Positions 25,125 through 32,844 of a stretch of 35,664 nucleotides of DNA are shown here, piece after piece. The notes under the pieces were generated by a model. That model ran no database searches, was not told where the DNA came from, and saw nothing but the letters and a program-made list of their open reading frames with translations. This stretch comes from a virus. The stretch is from positions 1 through 35,664 of the IMG/VR virus record IMGVR_UViG_3300021351_000053. One strand, given 5' to 3'. Positions within the stretch are counted from its first letter, which is position 1. Every line of letters starts with the position of its first letter. The translations under genes and the position numbers were made by a program.

Positions 25125-25153
25125 AATCTAACCCATGGTGAGGGACGTGTCAA
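25125..25153 (-). promoter_or_regulatory. Promoter of SSB gene
   Basis: Minus-strand TTGACA (25153-25148), a 17-base spacer and TAGATT (25130-25125), in the gap between primase and SSB. Expected start of transcription is near 25118. Confidence 0.65.
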
Positions 25154-25163
25154 CACTCTCCCC

Positions 25164-26336
25164 TCAAGGTTTTCCGAGAAGCCTCGTCCTTTCATGAGGT
25201 AACATTTTCGCAGGGTCTGATCCCTCTGGACATGGCCTAGAGAAAACAGGCACTCGCCCAGCGATCATCTTCTTGATCAGGACTCCCATCTCCCGCCCCG
25301 CATTATCTCCATCATGGACGACAAGAATGATTCTCATGGGTCTGTTTGGAATGCTCGCGTAATGCACCAGGCGTTCCACCTGGCTCCCCCCAACTTTAGT
25401 TCCCAAAGTCGCTACAACCGGACGGTAACCAGCCTGCCACAAAGCCAAGGCATCCATGTGCCCCTCTGTTACATAAAGCCTGACCCCGCTGTCATTAGGG
25501 AGCATGTGCTCTCCATAAAGAAAAACATTGCGCTTGAACCCTTTTGAATGGAGATATTTCGGGGGAGGTTTTTTCCCGCAAGCCCCGCAAATGCTCTTCC
25601 CGGTAGAGAGCTTTATCCACTTGCCCCCGCACCAGCACCTCTCAGCATAAAGACGACCGCTAATCGCAATAAGGCGACCGTGATGGTCTCTCATGGGAAA
25701 CAGGATTCGACGCATCTTGGTATCCACCCCCATTTCCCACTCTTGCCACGTGTCTTCGTAAATCCCTCTCAGCTCGGCATAGGGATGAATCTTCTCGGTC
25801 AAAAAAGGCTCGTACTCGGACCATGGAATCTCAGGCACATCGTCACTTTTGGCAATTGAGTATTTGTCATGCCAAGGAGCATCATGGGCTTGCCTCTTTC
25901 GACGAAATATCTCATGAGCCCCGCCATCCTCCTTGAGCTTAGCAAGCCTGATGATTTTCTCGCTGACAAAAGGATTTTTGGAATCTGTGCCCTCCAAAGG
26001 CTTGACCGGAACAGGACCGTCAATAGCCTCGATAACACTCATCATGTTGATCCCAGTCTTGTGCCATAGAAGACACACCAAATCCCTCAAGGCTCCTTGT
26101 TGATGGCAAGACTGGCAAGAATAAATAGGGTCGCCATATCGACCACTAGGAAAGACCACCATCGAAGGGCTGTTGTCCCTCCCCCTCGGGTGGGTCCATG
26201 AAGCCAACAGGCACGAACAGCGTACTCTGTCACTACCCAGGCTCAGGTTTTGGGCACCAATGGTGGCCAATATCGATTGAAGTTTTTGAGGGGTCACTCC
26301 TGACAACTTACAATCTAAGAATAAATTGTCAACCAC
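25164..26336 (-). CDS. DnaG-like primase
   Basis: Up to 390 residues from GTG 26336; GTG 26297 (residue 14) is an equally likely start because a promoter lies between them. The N-terminus has a CHC2-type zinc finger (VRCSCLLASWTHPRG, then YSCQSC). A second Cys pair set follows in the middle (CWCGGKW and CGACG). The TOPRIM core is LYVTEGHMDALALWQAG and IILVVHDGDNAGRE with the catalytic Glu and the DGD acids. It would make RNA primers for the lagging strand with the DnaB-like helicase encoded upstream. Neither GTG has a convincing Shine-Dalgarno sequence. Confidence 0.85.
   Translation of the reverse strand: MVDNLFLDCKLSGVTPQKLQSILATIGAQNLSLGSDRVRCSCLLASWTHPRGRDNSPSMVVFPSGRYGDPIYSCQSCHQQGALRDLVCLLWHKTGINMMSVIEAIDGPVPVKPLEGTDSKNPFVSEKIIRLAKLKEDGGAHEIFRRKRQAHDAPWHDKYSIAKSDDVPEIPWSEYEPFLTEKIHPYAELRGIYEDTWQEWEMGVDTKMRRILFPMRDHHGRLIAISGRLYAERCWCGGKWIKLSTGKSICGACGKKPPPKYLHSKGFKRNVFLYGEHMLPNDSGVRLYVTEGHMDALALWQAGYRPVVATLGTKVGGSQVERLVHYASIPNRPMRIILVVHDGDNAGREMGVLIKKMIAGRVPVFSRPCPEGSDPAKMLPHERTRLLGKP
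26305..26332 (-). promoter_or_regulatory. Promoter at the primase start
   Basis: Minus-strand TTGACA (26332-26327), a 16-base spacer and TAAGTT (26310-26305). The predicted start falls on or next to GTG 26297 of the primase frame, consistent with a leaderless message. The -35 overlaps the TGA stop of the co-chaperonin gene. Confidence 0.5.
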
Positions 26337-26991
26337 TCATAAGAAGGTCGGGGTGGAGCACGCCCCTTTCTGTGTCCCACCAAGGATTGAAGTTTTCTAC
26401 CAGGCAAAGAACCTTGTCAGGATCGAGCACTCGCATATAGAGGGGATGAGCAAATTCTGGCGGCTGAAACATGAGCCCCAACCGTGTCCCAAAACGCCGG
26501 TTGAACATGACCACCGAGCCAAGCTTCAACCCCTCATCCTGGAGCCCCCTGAGTTTCGGACAAATTATCGCCCCCTCAGAACACCGGATTGTACAGTCTT
26601 TGCACAAAGACTCCTGGCGATTGTTCATCATCCGGCCCGGCCCCATTGCACAAACAATCCCATATCGTTCATTCAAATGCTTGTATCTTGCGAACTTGAA
26701 CGCCTCGTCAGGCAACCAAACCCCTCCCTGACTCTGATTAGGCATCCCAAGGTCTGCCACAAAAATAAAATCGTGCATGGGCCTCACTGGGAAGCCCTCC
26801 ATCTTCTTCATCTTCTTCACCACCTTCTCCATCTTCTTCACCACCTTCTCCTTCGGATTGAACTTCGGCAATTGCCATGGAGGTGATGGCATTGGAGGTG
26901 GACAAGGATAGTTCTTTTCATCAAATAAATCCCTGGCCAACTCGCGGGTTAGCTCGACAACATTATCATCCCCTGGGTTCCAATAAGTCAT
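26329..26991 (-). CDS. GroES-like co-chaperonin (gp31 analogue)
   Basis: A 220-residue protein. Residues 68-200 follow the Cpn10 pattern: FPVRPMHDFIFVADL, a mobile-loop region ending GGVWLPDEA (89-97), RYGIVCAMGPGR (109-120), GLKLGSVVMFNRRFGT (154-169) and PDKVLCLVE (191-199). Differences from GroES are a 67-residue N-terminal extension with a Pro-rich part and a Lys repeat (KVVKKME, KVVKKMK), and an inserted Cys-rich loop at 127-147 (Cys130, 133, 137, 144) that may bind metal. T4 gp31 replaces GroES so that GroEL can fold the capsid protein, and this phage has a gp23-type capsid. ATG overlaps the upstream TGA. Confidence 0.75.
   Translation of the reverse strand: MTYWNPGDDNVVELTRELARDLFDEKNYPCPPPMPSPPWQLPKFNPKEKVVKKMEKVVKKMKKMEGFPVRPMHDFIFVADLGMPNQSQGGVWLPDEAFKFARYKHLNERYGIVCAMGPGRMMNNRQESLCKDCTIRCSEGAIICPKLRGLQDEGLKLGSVVMFNRRFGTRLGLMFQPPEFAHPLYMRVLDPDKVLCLVENFNPWWDTERGVLHPDLLMSG
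26811..26852. repeat. 21-bp tandem duplication in co-chaperonin gene
   Basis: Two adjacent 21-base units (26811-26831 and 26832-26852) differ at one base and encode the KVVKKM repeats of the N-terminal extension. This looks like a recent slippage duplication that keeps the frame. Confidence 0.75.
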
Positions 26992-27521
26992 AACGCGCTC
27001 GGGCTCTCGCCCACGAGCACCGCATCATTTGCAGCTTCTCGGGCGTCCATCAGATTATCAGCTTCTTCCTCGCTCAAATCCTTCGGGGTCCCACGCCTAC
27101 GCGCACGCGCATATGCCAACTGTTGGGCCTGCCTCTGTTGCTTGACCTGCGCCATCTTCTCCCTGGCAACCATCATTTCATCCATCGTCATTGCCCCGCT
27201 GTTTTTTTTAGCTCGCAACAAACGATAGAGCGAAATAATACCAATCAGCTCATCTGCTACCAGAGAAGTGATACTAATCAACCCCCCAAAAACAAGAGCC
27301 ATGGGCCAGGCCCACTGCTCAACAAGAAATCCCCACAAAAAACCGACCCAGACCCCGCAGCACATCGAGCAACTCAAAAGGTTCCCCACTATACGAAAAG
27401 GGCTATATTCCTTCTGAAACCCAAGGAACCACTCCCGCAAAGGCTCAAAAATCCTCCCCGCAGAAATCACCAGGGTTACACCAATCAGCCCAATTACCTC
27501 CCACCATTGAATGCTCATCAT
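26988..27521 (-). CDS. Membrane protein, three predicted TM segments
   Basis: A 177-residue protein. Hydrophobic segments lie at about residues 6-24, 46-68 and 72-100, the second with a Cys-rich CSMCCGVWVGF motif reminiscent of DUF1360-type membrane proteins. A charged, helical cytoplasmic-type tail (about 105-177) rich in Gln, Arg and Ala follows. Two adjacent ATGs (27521, 27518) are possible starts, behind tandem GAAGGTGG repeats that can act as ribosome sites. The stop overlaps the co-chaperonin start. A holin role cannot be excluded but the gene is far from the amidase. Confidence 0.6.
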   Translation of the reverse strand: MMSIQWWEVIGLIGVTLVISAGRIFEPLREWFLGFQKEYSPFRIVGNLLSCSMCCGVWVGFLWGFLVEQWAWPMALVFGGLISITSLVADELIGIISLYRLLRAKKNSGAMTMDEMMVAREKMAQVKQQRQAQQLAYARARRRGTPKDLSEEEADNLMDAREAANDAVLVGESPSAL

Positions 27522-27568
27522 CCACCTTCATCCACCTTCCTTATACCCACCTTCGTCGTCTTATTAAG

Positions 27569-27585
27569 TGAAATTCAATTTCACT
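27569..27585. promoter_or_regulatory. 17-bp perfect palindrome, putative operator
   Basis: GTGAAATTCAATTTCAC is a perfect 8-1-8 palindrome in the 97-base gap between the DnaB-like helicase and the membrane-protein gene. A 15/17 match occurs at 15772-15788 before the packaging genes. This suggests one dimeric regulator acts at both sites. Confidence 0.5.
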
Positions 27586-27618
27586 CGCAGGGCTTCCATG
27601 TTTTGCTGGTTTTTTTGA

Positions 27619-30600
27619 TTAGTAAACTAGATCGTGGCCCTTGTCGTCAAATTCATCATCATCATCAACATCACTGACAACAGAGGTTCCTATTTCATCG
27701 AAATTCATCTCGTCCATGTCCCATCGAGAGACCACAGCAGACCACACAGCCTGCCTCCTGGCCTTCAGAGGGACGAACAGCATCTGCTTGTCCAACTTCA
27801 TGTCATCATCTTGGTAAAGAGCAAAGAGATTATGGCAATTATGGACAACCAATCCATGGCAAAGGAACCGATGGTCATTATGTTCAACAGTCAGGTCCCA
27901 CATTTCGCTCATCCCAACATCACGCACCGCCCTGATTTGCTCCAAAGCAAAATTATGATGTTCCGGAGCCTCAACCATTGAGACATAACGCCCGCTCGAT
28001 GGCGGAGCGTCCAAGAGCTGACTGGTTTTCCTCACCGACAAGAGACCAATTGTTTCCATCCAATGCCTGGTCCCCCTGCGACCAAGCCACACCTTTGTCA
28101 CCCCGTCATAACAACGTATTTTCGGAGAAAACCCAGCCATCCTCAGTAATTCTCCAACGCCCATGCCCAAGGGTCGAGAAGCCGTTGTCAAAAACATCTG
28201 CCCCGCACTCGTGATATGGCCATCAGCGCACAGCAAGCCCCGAACAAATGCCAACCGACAAGCATGGGGGGCAGACCAAAGACGCTCAGGAACGATTTTT
28301 TCTTTGGAAAGGTGAGACGGAACACCAAGCCACCTCAAATACCGGACCAACCCAACAGAACATGCCTCCACAACATCACACGTTTTTGCCCCAGGCGTCC
28401 CCTTGATCTTATGCGCAGCATCAATGCCAAAAAGTGCGCTAAAGGACCGGACCAACCATCTGGCAACATCAGCGTCCCTGGGGTCCACCCCTATCGGCAC
28501 CCTGTTCTCTTGCCGAACACTCCCATTGCCAATGATGTAACCCAATAACTCAGCCAGCTCTTCGCTCCACAAATCTGGGTATTTGACATCACCCTCATTG
28601 GAATGCTGTCTTCGTGAATCAAACCCAGCCAAAGCCTGACTGCCACCATGGAAGTCCCTTTGAATAAATACCCAGTCCCCAGGCATTAACTTCTCAGAAC
28701 GAACCCACTGGGGAACCATCCCGCCAGCAAGAGCCCACACCTTGTGCTCTGGACTCATACGAACAGCAAAGCCACTGTCCAATTCAACCGAAAGAGTGTT
28801 TTTCTGCCCTGAAGGCCAAGACTTCGCCGGGGCCACCGTGTCACCAATGGCAATTTCACCACCACCTGAAAGACTCTCAATAGGAACAGCTCCAGATGGC
28901 GTGTAGACCAGCGAACCTTCAGGCACACAATCTTGATAAAGTGTATCTGAGAAAGCCAAAGCATCTTCGAGGCCACCGGTTCCGAGACCTTTTTTCAAAG
29001 TCTCCTTGGCGCTCTTTTTCACCTTGGCTGTACGGGCAAGCTGGCTTATGGCACAGAAGGGTTTTTGCTTTTTCCGGGAAGTCGAACGCATCCAATCCAC
29101 TGTTGAAACCATACGCTCCTGGCGATCACCCCTGGACCCTGGACCTTTTCTTATTCCGCCCTGGGCCACCTTCAACATATAGGCTGAATCAATCCCCACC
29201 AAATCCGCTTCAGTGGCATCAATAGCCTCTTCAATAAAATCAGGCTCCAGTTTGTCTTCGTCATCTAATATGAAAAGATTCTTTGCCTCATCAGCTTTTT
29301 CTATGTCTTCGATGGTTTTGAAGAATTGAGGTTCGGCATACATTCCCAGGGTGGCAGAAACAACATCGCCGTAATTGAATCCACCGTGCTTGACGACAAA
29401 CCGCTCGGCCATCTCGACCCGGTTCATCTCCGGACTGACAAGGAGCACCTTTTTCCCCTGTTCAAACGCCGCATTCAGGCAAATAAGTACCATCGTCCAT
29501 GTATTGTGAACAATAAGATCGTTCGCAACAAAACATGACGTTGGTTGAACAGTTAAATCATAAATTTTCTGCTCCCCAACCTCTTCAATGGCAACAATTT
29601 GATCCCAAAAAATGTTTGAATCCCACCACCATTTAAATTCATCTTCCACTCCAAAAACATTGCAAAAACCACGAAAAGCAGTCATTTTTATAGAATTTCG
29701 AGGTCCAAACAAATCCCTCGTACAAAAACCAGAACGCCCTAATTTTTCCGCAACTTTTTCATGCAACCCACCTTTCCACCTTCCAGCTCCACCTTTTGAA
29801 ATCTCCTTTATTCGCTGAACCTCTTCATCTGACACCCTTGGATAGCCAATATTGGGACCACGAGCCATAGATGCACCAGCCTCAACACGCTCGGCTTTTT
29901 CACCCCACAAAGAAAAAGAATTAGAAAAATTCTTCACACACTCAGAATGAACCCTGAGACGCCAAGAATCATACTCTCTCTCTGATATCTTAGCCTTTTT
30001 ATACGAAGTAGTGGATTGAACACCAAAACGAAGCAATAATGACTGGATTTGATAAATCATTTCTTTAGATGCAAGCGTTATTTCAGGCTCGCCCCGCTTT
30101 GAAACATATCCATCACACATCCAAAAAATTGACAAAAATTTAGCCAATTGATTTTCTGGCAACGAAAAAATCTGTTCTGGAATTATCTTGTGTCGAGAAA
30201 GCTTTTTATCAATACCGAGAGAAACAAGGAATTGTCTAACAGCATTCCCTTTTGGAGAACCAATACGCCTCACAAAATCATAATCACAACCACCACGAGG
30301 CACAACATCAACACCAAATGCCTGTGCAACCTTCTGCGCCAAAACAATAATTGCCTCATCTTCTGTGCTAAAACCAACATGATTCCCAGTGCATGACCCT
30401 TGTGAAAGCAAAATAGCTAATGCAACAACATCACATTCCTTCATAGACTTTGGCTTTTCAGGATGAGGCATTTTTGACGGAGAAGCTATTGTCATCCCTC
30501 TTCTTATCTCATCAGCACGCTTCCACCCTTCAGCGGTCAAGAATGGATGTTCTGGGGTCGCAACAATTGAACGTCCTGTCCTTGTCGTTACTCGCAAACA

Positions 30601-31317
30601 ATTTTTGTACCCCGTGTCAACCTTAGCCGTTATACCCTGAACATGGACACCCTCGCCTTTTGACCAAGAAGTAACACGATCAATCGAATCATCCTCGTAA
30701 ACACTCCCGATTCTTCTTGGAACACCACTTACAGGATCAGTGATTACCGTGTCCTCATGAACACATTTTCCAACCGAGGGTCGAGCAACAAACATTGTGA
30801 GAGTTCCGGGCCACATCCCCATGGTCATCTTTGTCATGGTCTCCCAGGGAAATTGAACTCCGGTCTCTCCGCGTTTTGTTCTCTCGTAAACCCCCCGAAC
30901 TTCCGGGGCAACTTCTGCAAGTGTGTGAACTCGTCCTTTTTGAATGGACAAGCCACGGAGGTGGTCGGAGAGCTTGTGGACCTCTTCGGCTGCCTTGTCC
31001 TTGTCACCCTGTTCCAGATGCTCAAGACCCGCAGCATAACCGAATTCCAGCGCCCTGAATCTATGGCGATCAAGGAGCTGGTCCACCACCCAATCGATAG
31101 CAGTCCCTTCCTCGACCCTTTCAATGTTGACCCCTGTTTGTTCTCTAACGACAGAGGGGGGTGGGAGCTGACCATGTTCTTGATAATAATCTTGGACGAA
31201 AGACCAGGCTCTTTTTCCAGGCTTCAAAAGAAGCTCATCTTGGAGTAGTTCCCTTGCTTTTTTATACCCAGTCTCGTTTTTTGTGGCTAATCCAATTGCG
31301 GCTGCATCAAGATCCAC
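27619..31317 (-). CDS. DnaB-like replicative helicase with two inteins
   Basis: A 1232-residue precursor; removing inteins at 185-605 and 797-1160 leaves 447 residues, a usual DnaB size. RecA-fold landmarks are Walker A ARPSVGK|TWTM, KVLLVSPEMNRVEMAERF, the Walker B strand ADLVGIDSAYML and KPFCAISQLAR; GGLEDALAFSDTLYQD leads into intein 2. The tail is acidic (DVDDDDEFDDKG). GTG 31317 follows GGGGGGAG. It would unwind the fork as a hexamer, loaded by the DnaC-like protein encoded just upstream and working with the DnaG-like primase. The unspliced protein cannot bind ATP because intein 1 splits the P-loop. Confidence 0.92.
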   Translation of the reverse strand: MDLDAAAIGLATKNETGYKKARELLQDELLLKPGKRAWSFVQDYYQEHGQLPPPSVVREQTGVNIERVEEGTAIDWVVDQLLDRHRFRALEFGYAAGLEHLEQGDKDKAAEEVHKLSDHLRGLSIQKGRVHTLAEVAPEVRGVYERTKRGETGVQFPWETMTKMTMGMWPGTLTMFVARPSVGKCVHEDTVITDPVSGVPRRIGSVYEDDSIDRVTSWSKGEGVHVQGITAKVDTGYKNCLRVTTRTGRSIVATPEHPFLTAEGWKRADEIRRGMTIASPSKMPHPEKPKSMKECDVVALAILLSQGSCTGNHVGFSTEDEAIIVLAQKVAQAFGVDVVPRGGCDYDFVRRIGSPKGNAVRQFLVSLGIDKKLSRHKIIPEQIFSLPENQLAKFLSIFWMCDGYVSKRGEPEITLASKEMIYQIQSLLLRFGVQSTTSYKKAKISEREYDSWRLRVHSECVKNFSNSFSLWGEKAERVEAGASMARGPNIGYPRVSDEEVQRIKEISKGGAGRWKGGLHEKVAEKLGRSGFCTRDLFGPRNSIKMTAFRGFCNVFGVEDEFKWWWDSNIFWDQIVAIEEVGEQKIYDLTVQPTSCFVANDLIVHNTWTMVLICLNAAFEQGKKVLLVSPEMNRVEMAERFVVKHGGFNYGDVVSATLGMYAEPQFFKTIEDIEKADEAKNLFILDDEDKLEPDFIEEAIDATEADLVGIDSAYMLKVAQGGIRKGPGSRGDRQERMVSTVDWMRSTSRKKQKPFCAISQLARTAKVKKSAKETLKKGLGTGGLEDALAFSDTLYQDCVPEGSLVYTPSGAVPIESLSGGGEIAIGDTVAPAKSWPSGQKNTLSVELDSGFAVRMSPEHKVWALAGGMVPQWVRSEKLMPGDWVFIQRDFHGGSQALAGFDSRRQHSNEGDVKYPDLWSEELAELLGYIIGNGSVRQENRVPIGVDPRDADVARWLVRSFSALFGIDAAHKIKGTPGAKTCDVVEACSVGLVRYLRWLGVPSHLSKEKIVPERLWSAPHACRLAFVRGLLCADGHITSAGQMFLTTASRPLGMGVGELLRMAGFSPKIRCYDGVTKVWLGRRGTRHWMETIGLLSVRKTSQLLDAPPSSGRYVSMVEAPEHHNFALEQIRAVRDVGMSEMWDLTVEHNDHRFLCHGLVVHNCHNLFALYQDDDMKLDKQMLFVPLKARRQAVWSAVVSRWDMDEMNFDEIGTSVVSDVDDDDEFDDKGHDLVY
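27838..28929 (-). mobile_element. Intein 2 of DnaB-like helicase (LAGLIDADG)
   Basis: Residues 797-1160 of the precursor (364 aa). It starts CVPEGSLVYTPSG and ends HGLVVHN with Cys+1. Block B is MSPEHKVWAL and block F is MWDLTVEHNDHRFLC. The endonuclease helices are LAELLGYIIGNGSV (about 921-934) and RLAFVRGLLCADGHI (about 1021-1035). Extein junctions are TLYQD and CHNLFALYQD. Confidence 0.92.
29503..30765 (-). mobile_element. Intein 1 of DnaB-like helicase (Walker A site, LAGLIDADG)
   Basis: Residues 185-605 of the precursor (421 aa), between the Lys and Thr of the P-loop. It starts CVHEDTVI and ends NDLIVHN with Thr+1. Block B is ATPEHPFL; block F is IYDLTVQPTSCFVA. The second endonuclease helix is LAKFLSIFWMCDGYV; the first (VVALAILLSQGS) has lost the acidic residue, so cutting activity may be reduced. 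Segments EITLASKEMIYQIQSLLL and YDSWRLRV are shared with terminase intein 1. Confidence 0.92.
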
Positions 31318-31373
31318 GGCGAAAACTCCCCCCTACACCCCCCTTGAGGGTTACAGGTTGGTCATGACCTGTT

Positions 31374-32063
31374 TTATCCAGTGAGTCGGGCCTGCATATC
31401 CTGCTGAACCCGATCACGCCAATTGTGTGCTCTCAACAGAACAGGATACATGGCCTCTCGCATCACCTCCACCATAGAAGCAATGTATCTCGTTTGCAGA
31501 GAGGCCCCTCTGGGATTATCCACAGGGGGTGTGGTAGGTAGATTCGTTGTGATTAGTGTGACTCGCTTCTGCGCGGACCGCTCCCTGATAAGGTTTTCAA
31601 AAAGCCTCTCAGCAAAACCTGTCTCCCCTGTGTGCTCTTTCCCCAGATCATCTAGAACAAGGAAATCCACCTCCCTCGCTCTTTCCATCAAAGTCTTTTC
31701 ATCAGAAAACATGGTTCCATCGAGAACGCTAGCTCTCAGGGTCTCAGCTTGAACAAACAGAGCAGATGCACCACGACGCCGAGCTTCCATCATGACAATG
31801 ACAGCGGCTGAAGTTTTGCCATGACCGTTTGGCCCCCAAAGGAGAAGGCCCTCTCCACGATCAAGCATCTCATCAATGTTGCGAAGGTAAGAGCGCAAAG
31901 TATCCCTTCCCTCGCACTCGGGGATTGCGTTGAAATCAGACTGCCAGAACCGACGAGGAACCCTCATCAGCTCCATATGAGCCCTTGTCAACTTTATTCG
32001 TAGTCCTACGACTCTCATCGCTCTGCCCATGTCCAGATTACCAACCACTTCCCTTGTCCTCAT
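31374..32063 (-). CDS. DnaC-like AAA+ helicase loader
   Basis: A 229-residue AAA+ ATPase. Walker A is GPNGHGKT (77-84), Walker B FLVLDDLGKE (Asp138, Asp139) and sensor 1 LITTNL, with a C-terminal Arg-rich region. It matches the DnaC/IstB type of loader in length and motif order. It would place the DnaB-like hexamer, encoded immediately downstream, onto DNA. The start at ATG 32063 overlaps the upstream gene by 26 bases and lacks a clear ribosome site; ATG 32030 and 32018 are alternatives that keep the whole ATPase domain. Confidence 0.85.
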   Translation of the reverse strand: MRTREVVGNLDMGRAMRVVGLRIKLTRAHMELMRVPRRFWQSDFNAIPECEGRDTLRSYLRNIDEMLDRGEGLLLWGPNGHGKTSAAVIVMMEARRRGASALFVQAETLRASVLDGTMFSDEKTLMERAREVDFLVLDDLGKEHTGETGFAERLFENLIRERSAQKRVTLITTNLPTTPPVDNPRGASLQTRYIASMVEVMREAMYPVLLRAHNWRDRVQQDMQARLTG

Positions 32064-32535
32064 AGGGAGTCAAGTCTTCCTTGATATCTCCCCATCCCTG
32101 AGAAGGGCTAGCATCGGCACCTTCCTCTGAGTATTCCCCAGAAGCAATCCTCGTTTCTCGCAACTCCGGGACCTTTGCCAAGCCTTTTATTTCAGCGATC
32201 AATGTGTCTCTCATGACCCACAAAAGCTTGAACCCTGGCATCCCTTTGCGCGACATTTTCCTCCTGTCCCACGTACCAAGAAAATGATCGATGATTTCCA
32301 CAGCCTTATCAAACCCCTGCTCGTCAATCAGCTTCTTCGCAAGCGCGAACTCAGCACCACCCCACTCCACCGTGACCCCAGGAAACCGACGAGCGACCAT
32401 AACTGACCACTCTTTTCCCAACCATTTCGCAGGACTCTTCTCTATCCTCTTTTTTACCTTACGAGCCCTCGCTTTTGCCCCTTTGTCGCGTTGAGCGATT
32501 GCCAAGTTAGAAAGAGTGAGAGTCTTTGAGCCCAT
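32038..32535 (-). CDS. Putative replication accessory/initiator protein
   Basis: A 165-residue basic protein with an acidic tail. The N-terminal 45 residues are very basic (AKARARKVKKRIEKSPAKW). Residues about 60-105 (FALAKKLIDEQGFDKAVEIIDHFLGTW, then KGMPGFKLLWVMRDTLIAEI) form a helical domain reminiscent of phage replication-initiator C-terminal regions. It directly precedes the helicase loader, where many phages encode an initiator or replisome organiser. The function is inferred from context. The ATG coincides with the predicted transcription start, so the message may be leaderless. Confidence 0.5.
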   Translation of the reverse strand: MGSKTLTLSNLAIAQRDKGAKARARKVKKRIEKSPAKWLGKEWSVMVARRFPGVTVEWGGAEFALAKKLIDEQGFDKAVEIIDHFLGTWDRRKMSRKGMPGFKLLWVMRDTLIAEIKGLAKVPELRETRIASGEYSEEGADASPSQGWGDIKEDLTPYEDKGSGW

Positions 32536-32541
32536 TGTTTT

Positions 32542-32569
32542 ATTCTATAACATGAAAAGTGATTGTCAA
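32542..32569 (-). promoter_or_regulatory. Promoter of replication operon, leaderless type
   Basis: Minus-strand TTGACA (32569-32564), a 16-base spacer and TAGAAT (32547-32542). Only six bases separate the -10 box from ATG 32535, so transcription should start at the A of the ATG. There is no Shine-Dalgarno sequence and no alternative downstream Met before residue 46. Confidence 0.7.
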
Positions 32570-32841
32570 GGCAGATCAAAGACATCCTTAACCCGAGAGG
32601 TATCAATAACATCCATTGTCCCCCCTGAATACAAGATATCAGCATGATAATAAACATCTCTCCACTTATGACCAAACCTCGATTGAGCCCTGGACGCCAA
32701 GGCAATGGCCTCGACTTCGCTCATCATTTTTAGTACGGAATTGGCTTTGTAAACAGTGACCACCACTGCTATCGCTCCATTATGAAGTCTAACATATTGG
32801 CCAACCTTGGGCCGTGGGTAGGTATCGATCAAGGAAGTCAT
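32566..32841 (-). CDS. Small hypothetical protein
   Basis: A 91-residue protein, not recognised. The first half reads as beta strands (VGQYVRLHNGAIAVVVTVYKA), like a small SH3-type barrel; the second half has KWRDVYYHADILY. ATG 32841 lies 3 bases after the stop of the upstream gene without a strong ribosome site, so it is probably translated by coupling. Its stop overlaps the -35 box of the replication promoter. Confidence 0.5.
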   Translation of the reverse strand: MTSLIDTYPRPKVGQYVRLHNGAIAVVVTVYKANSVLKMMSEVEAIALASRAQSRFGHKWRDVYYHADILYSGGTMDVIDTSRVKDVFDLP

Positions 32842-32844
32842 GGA

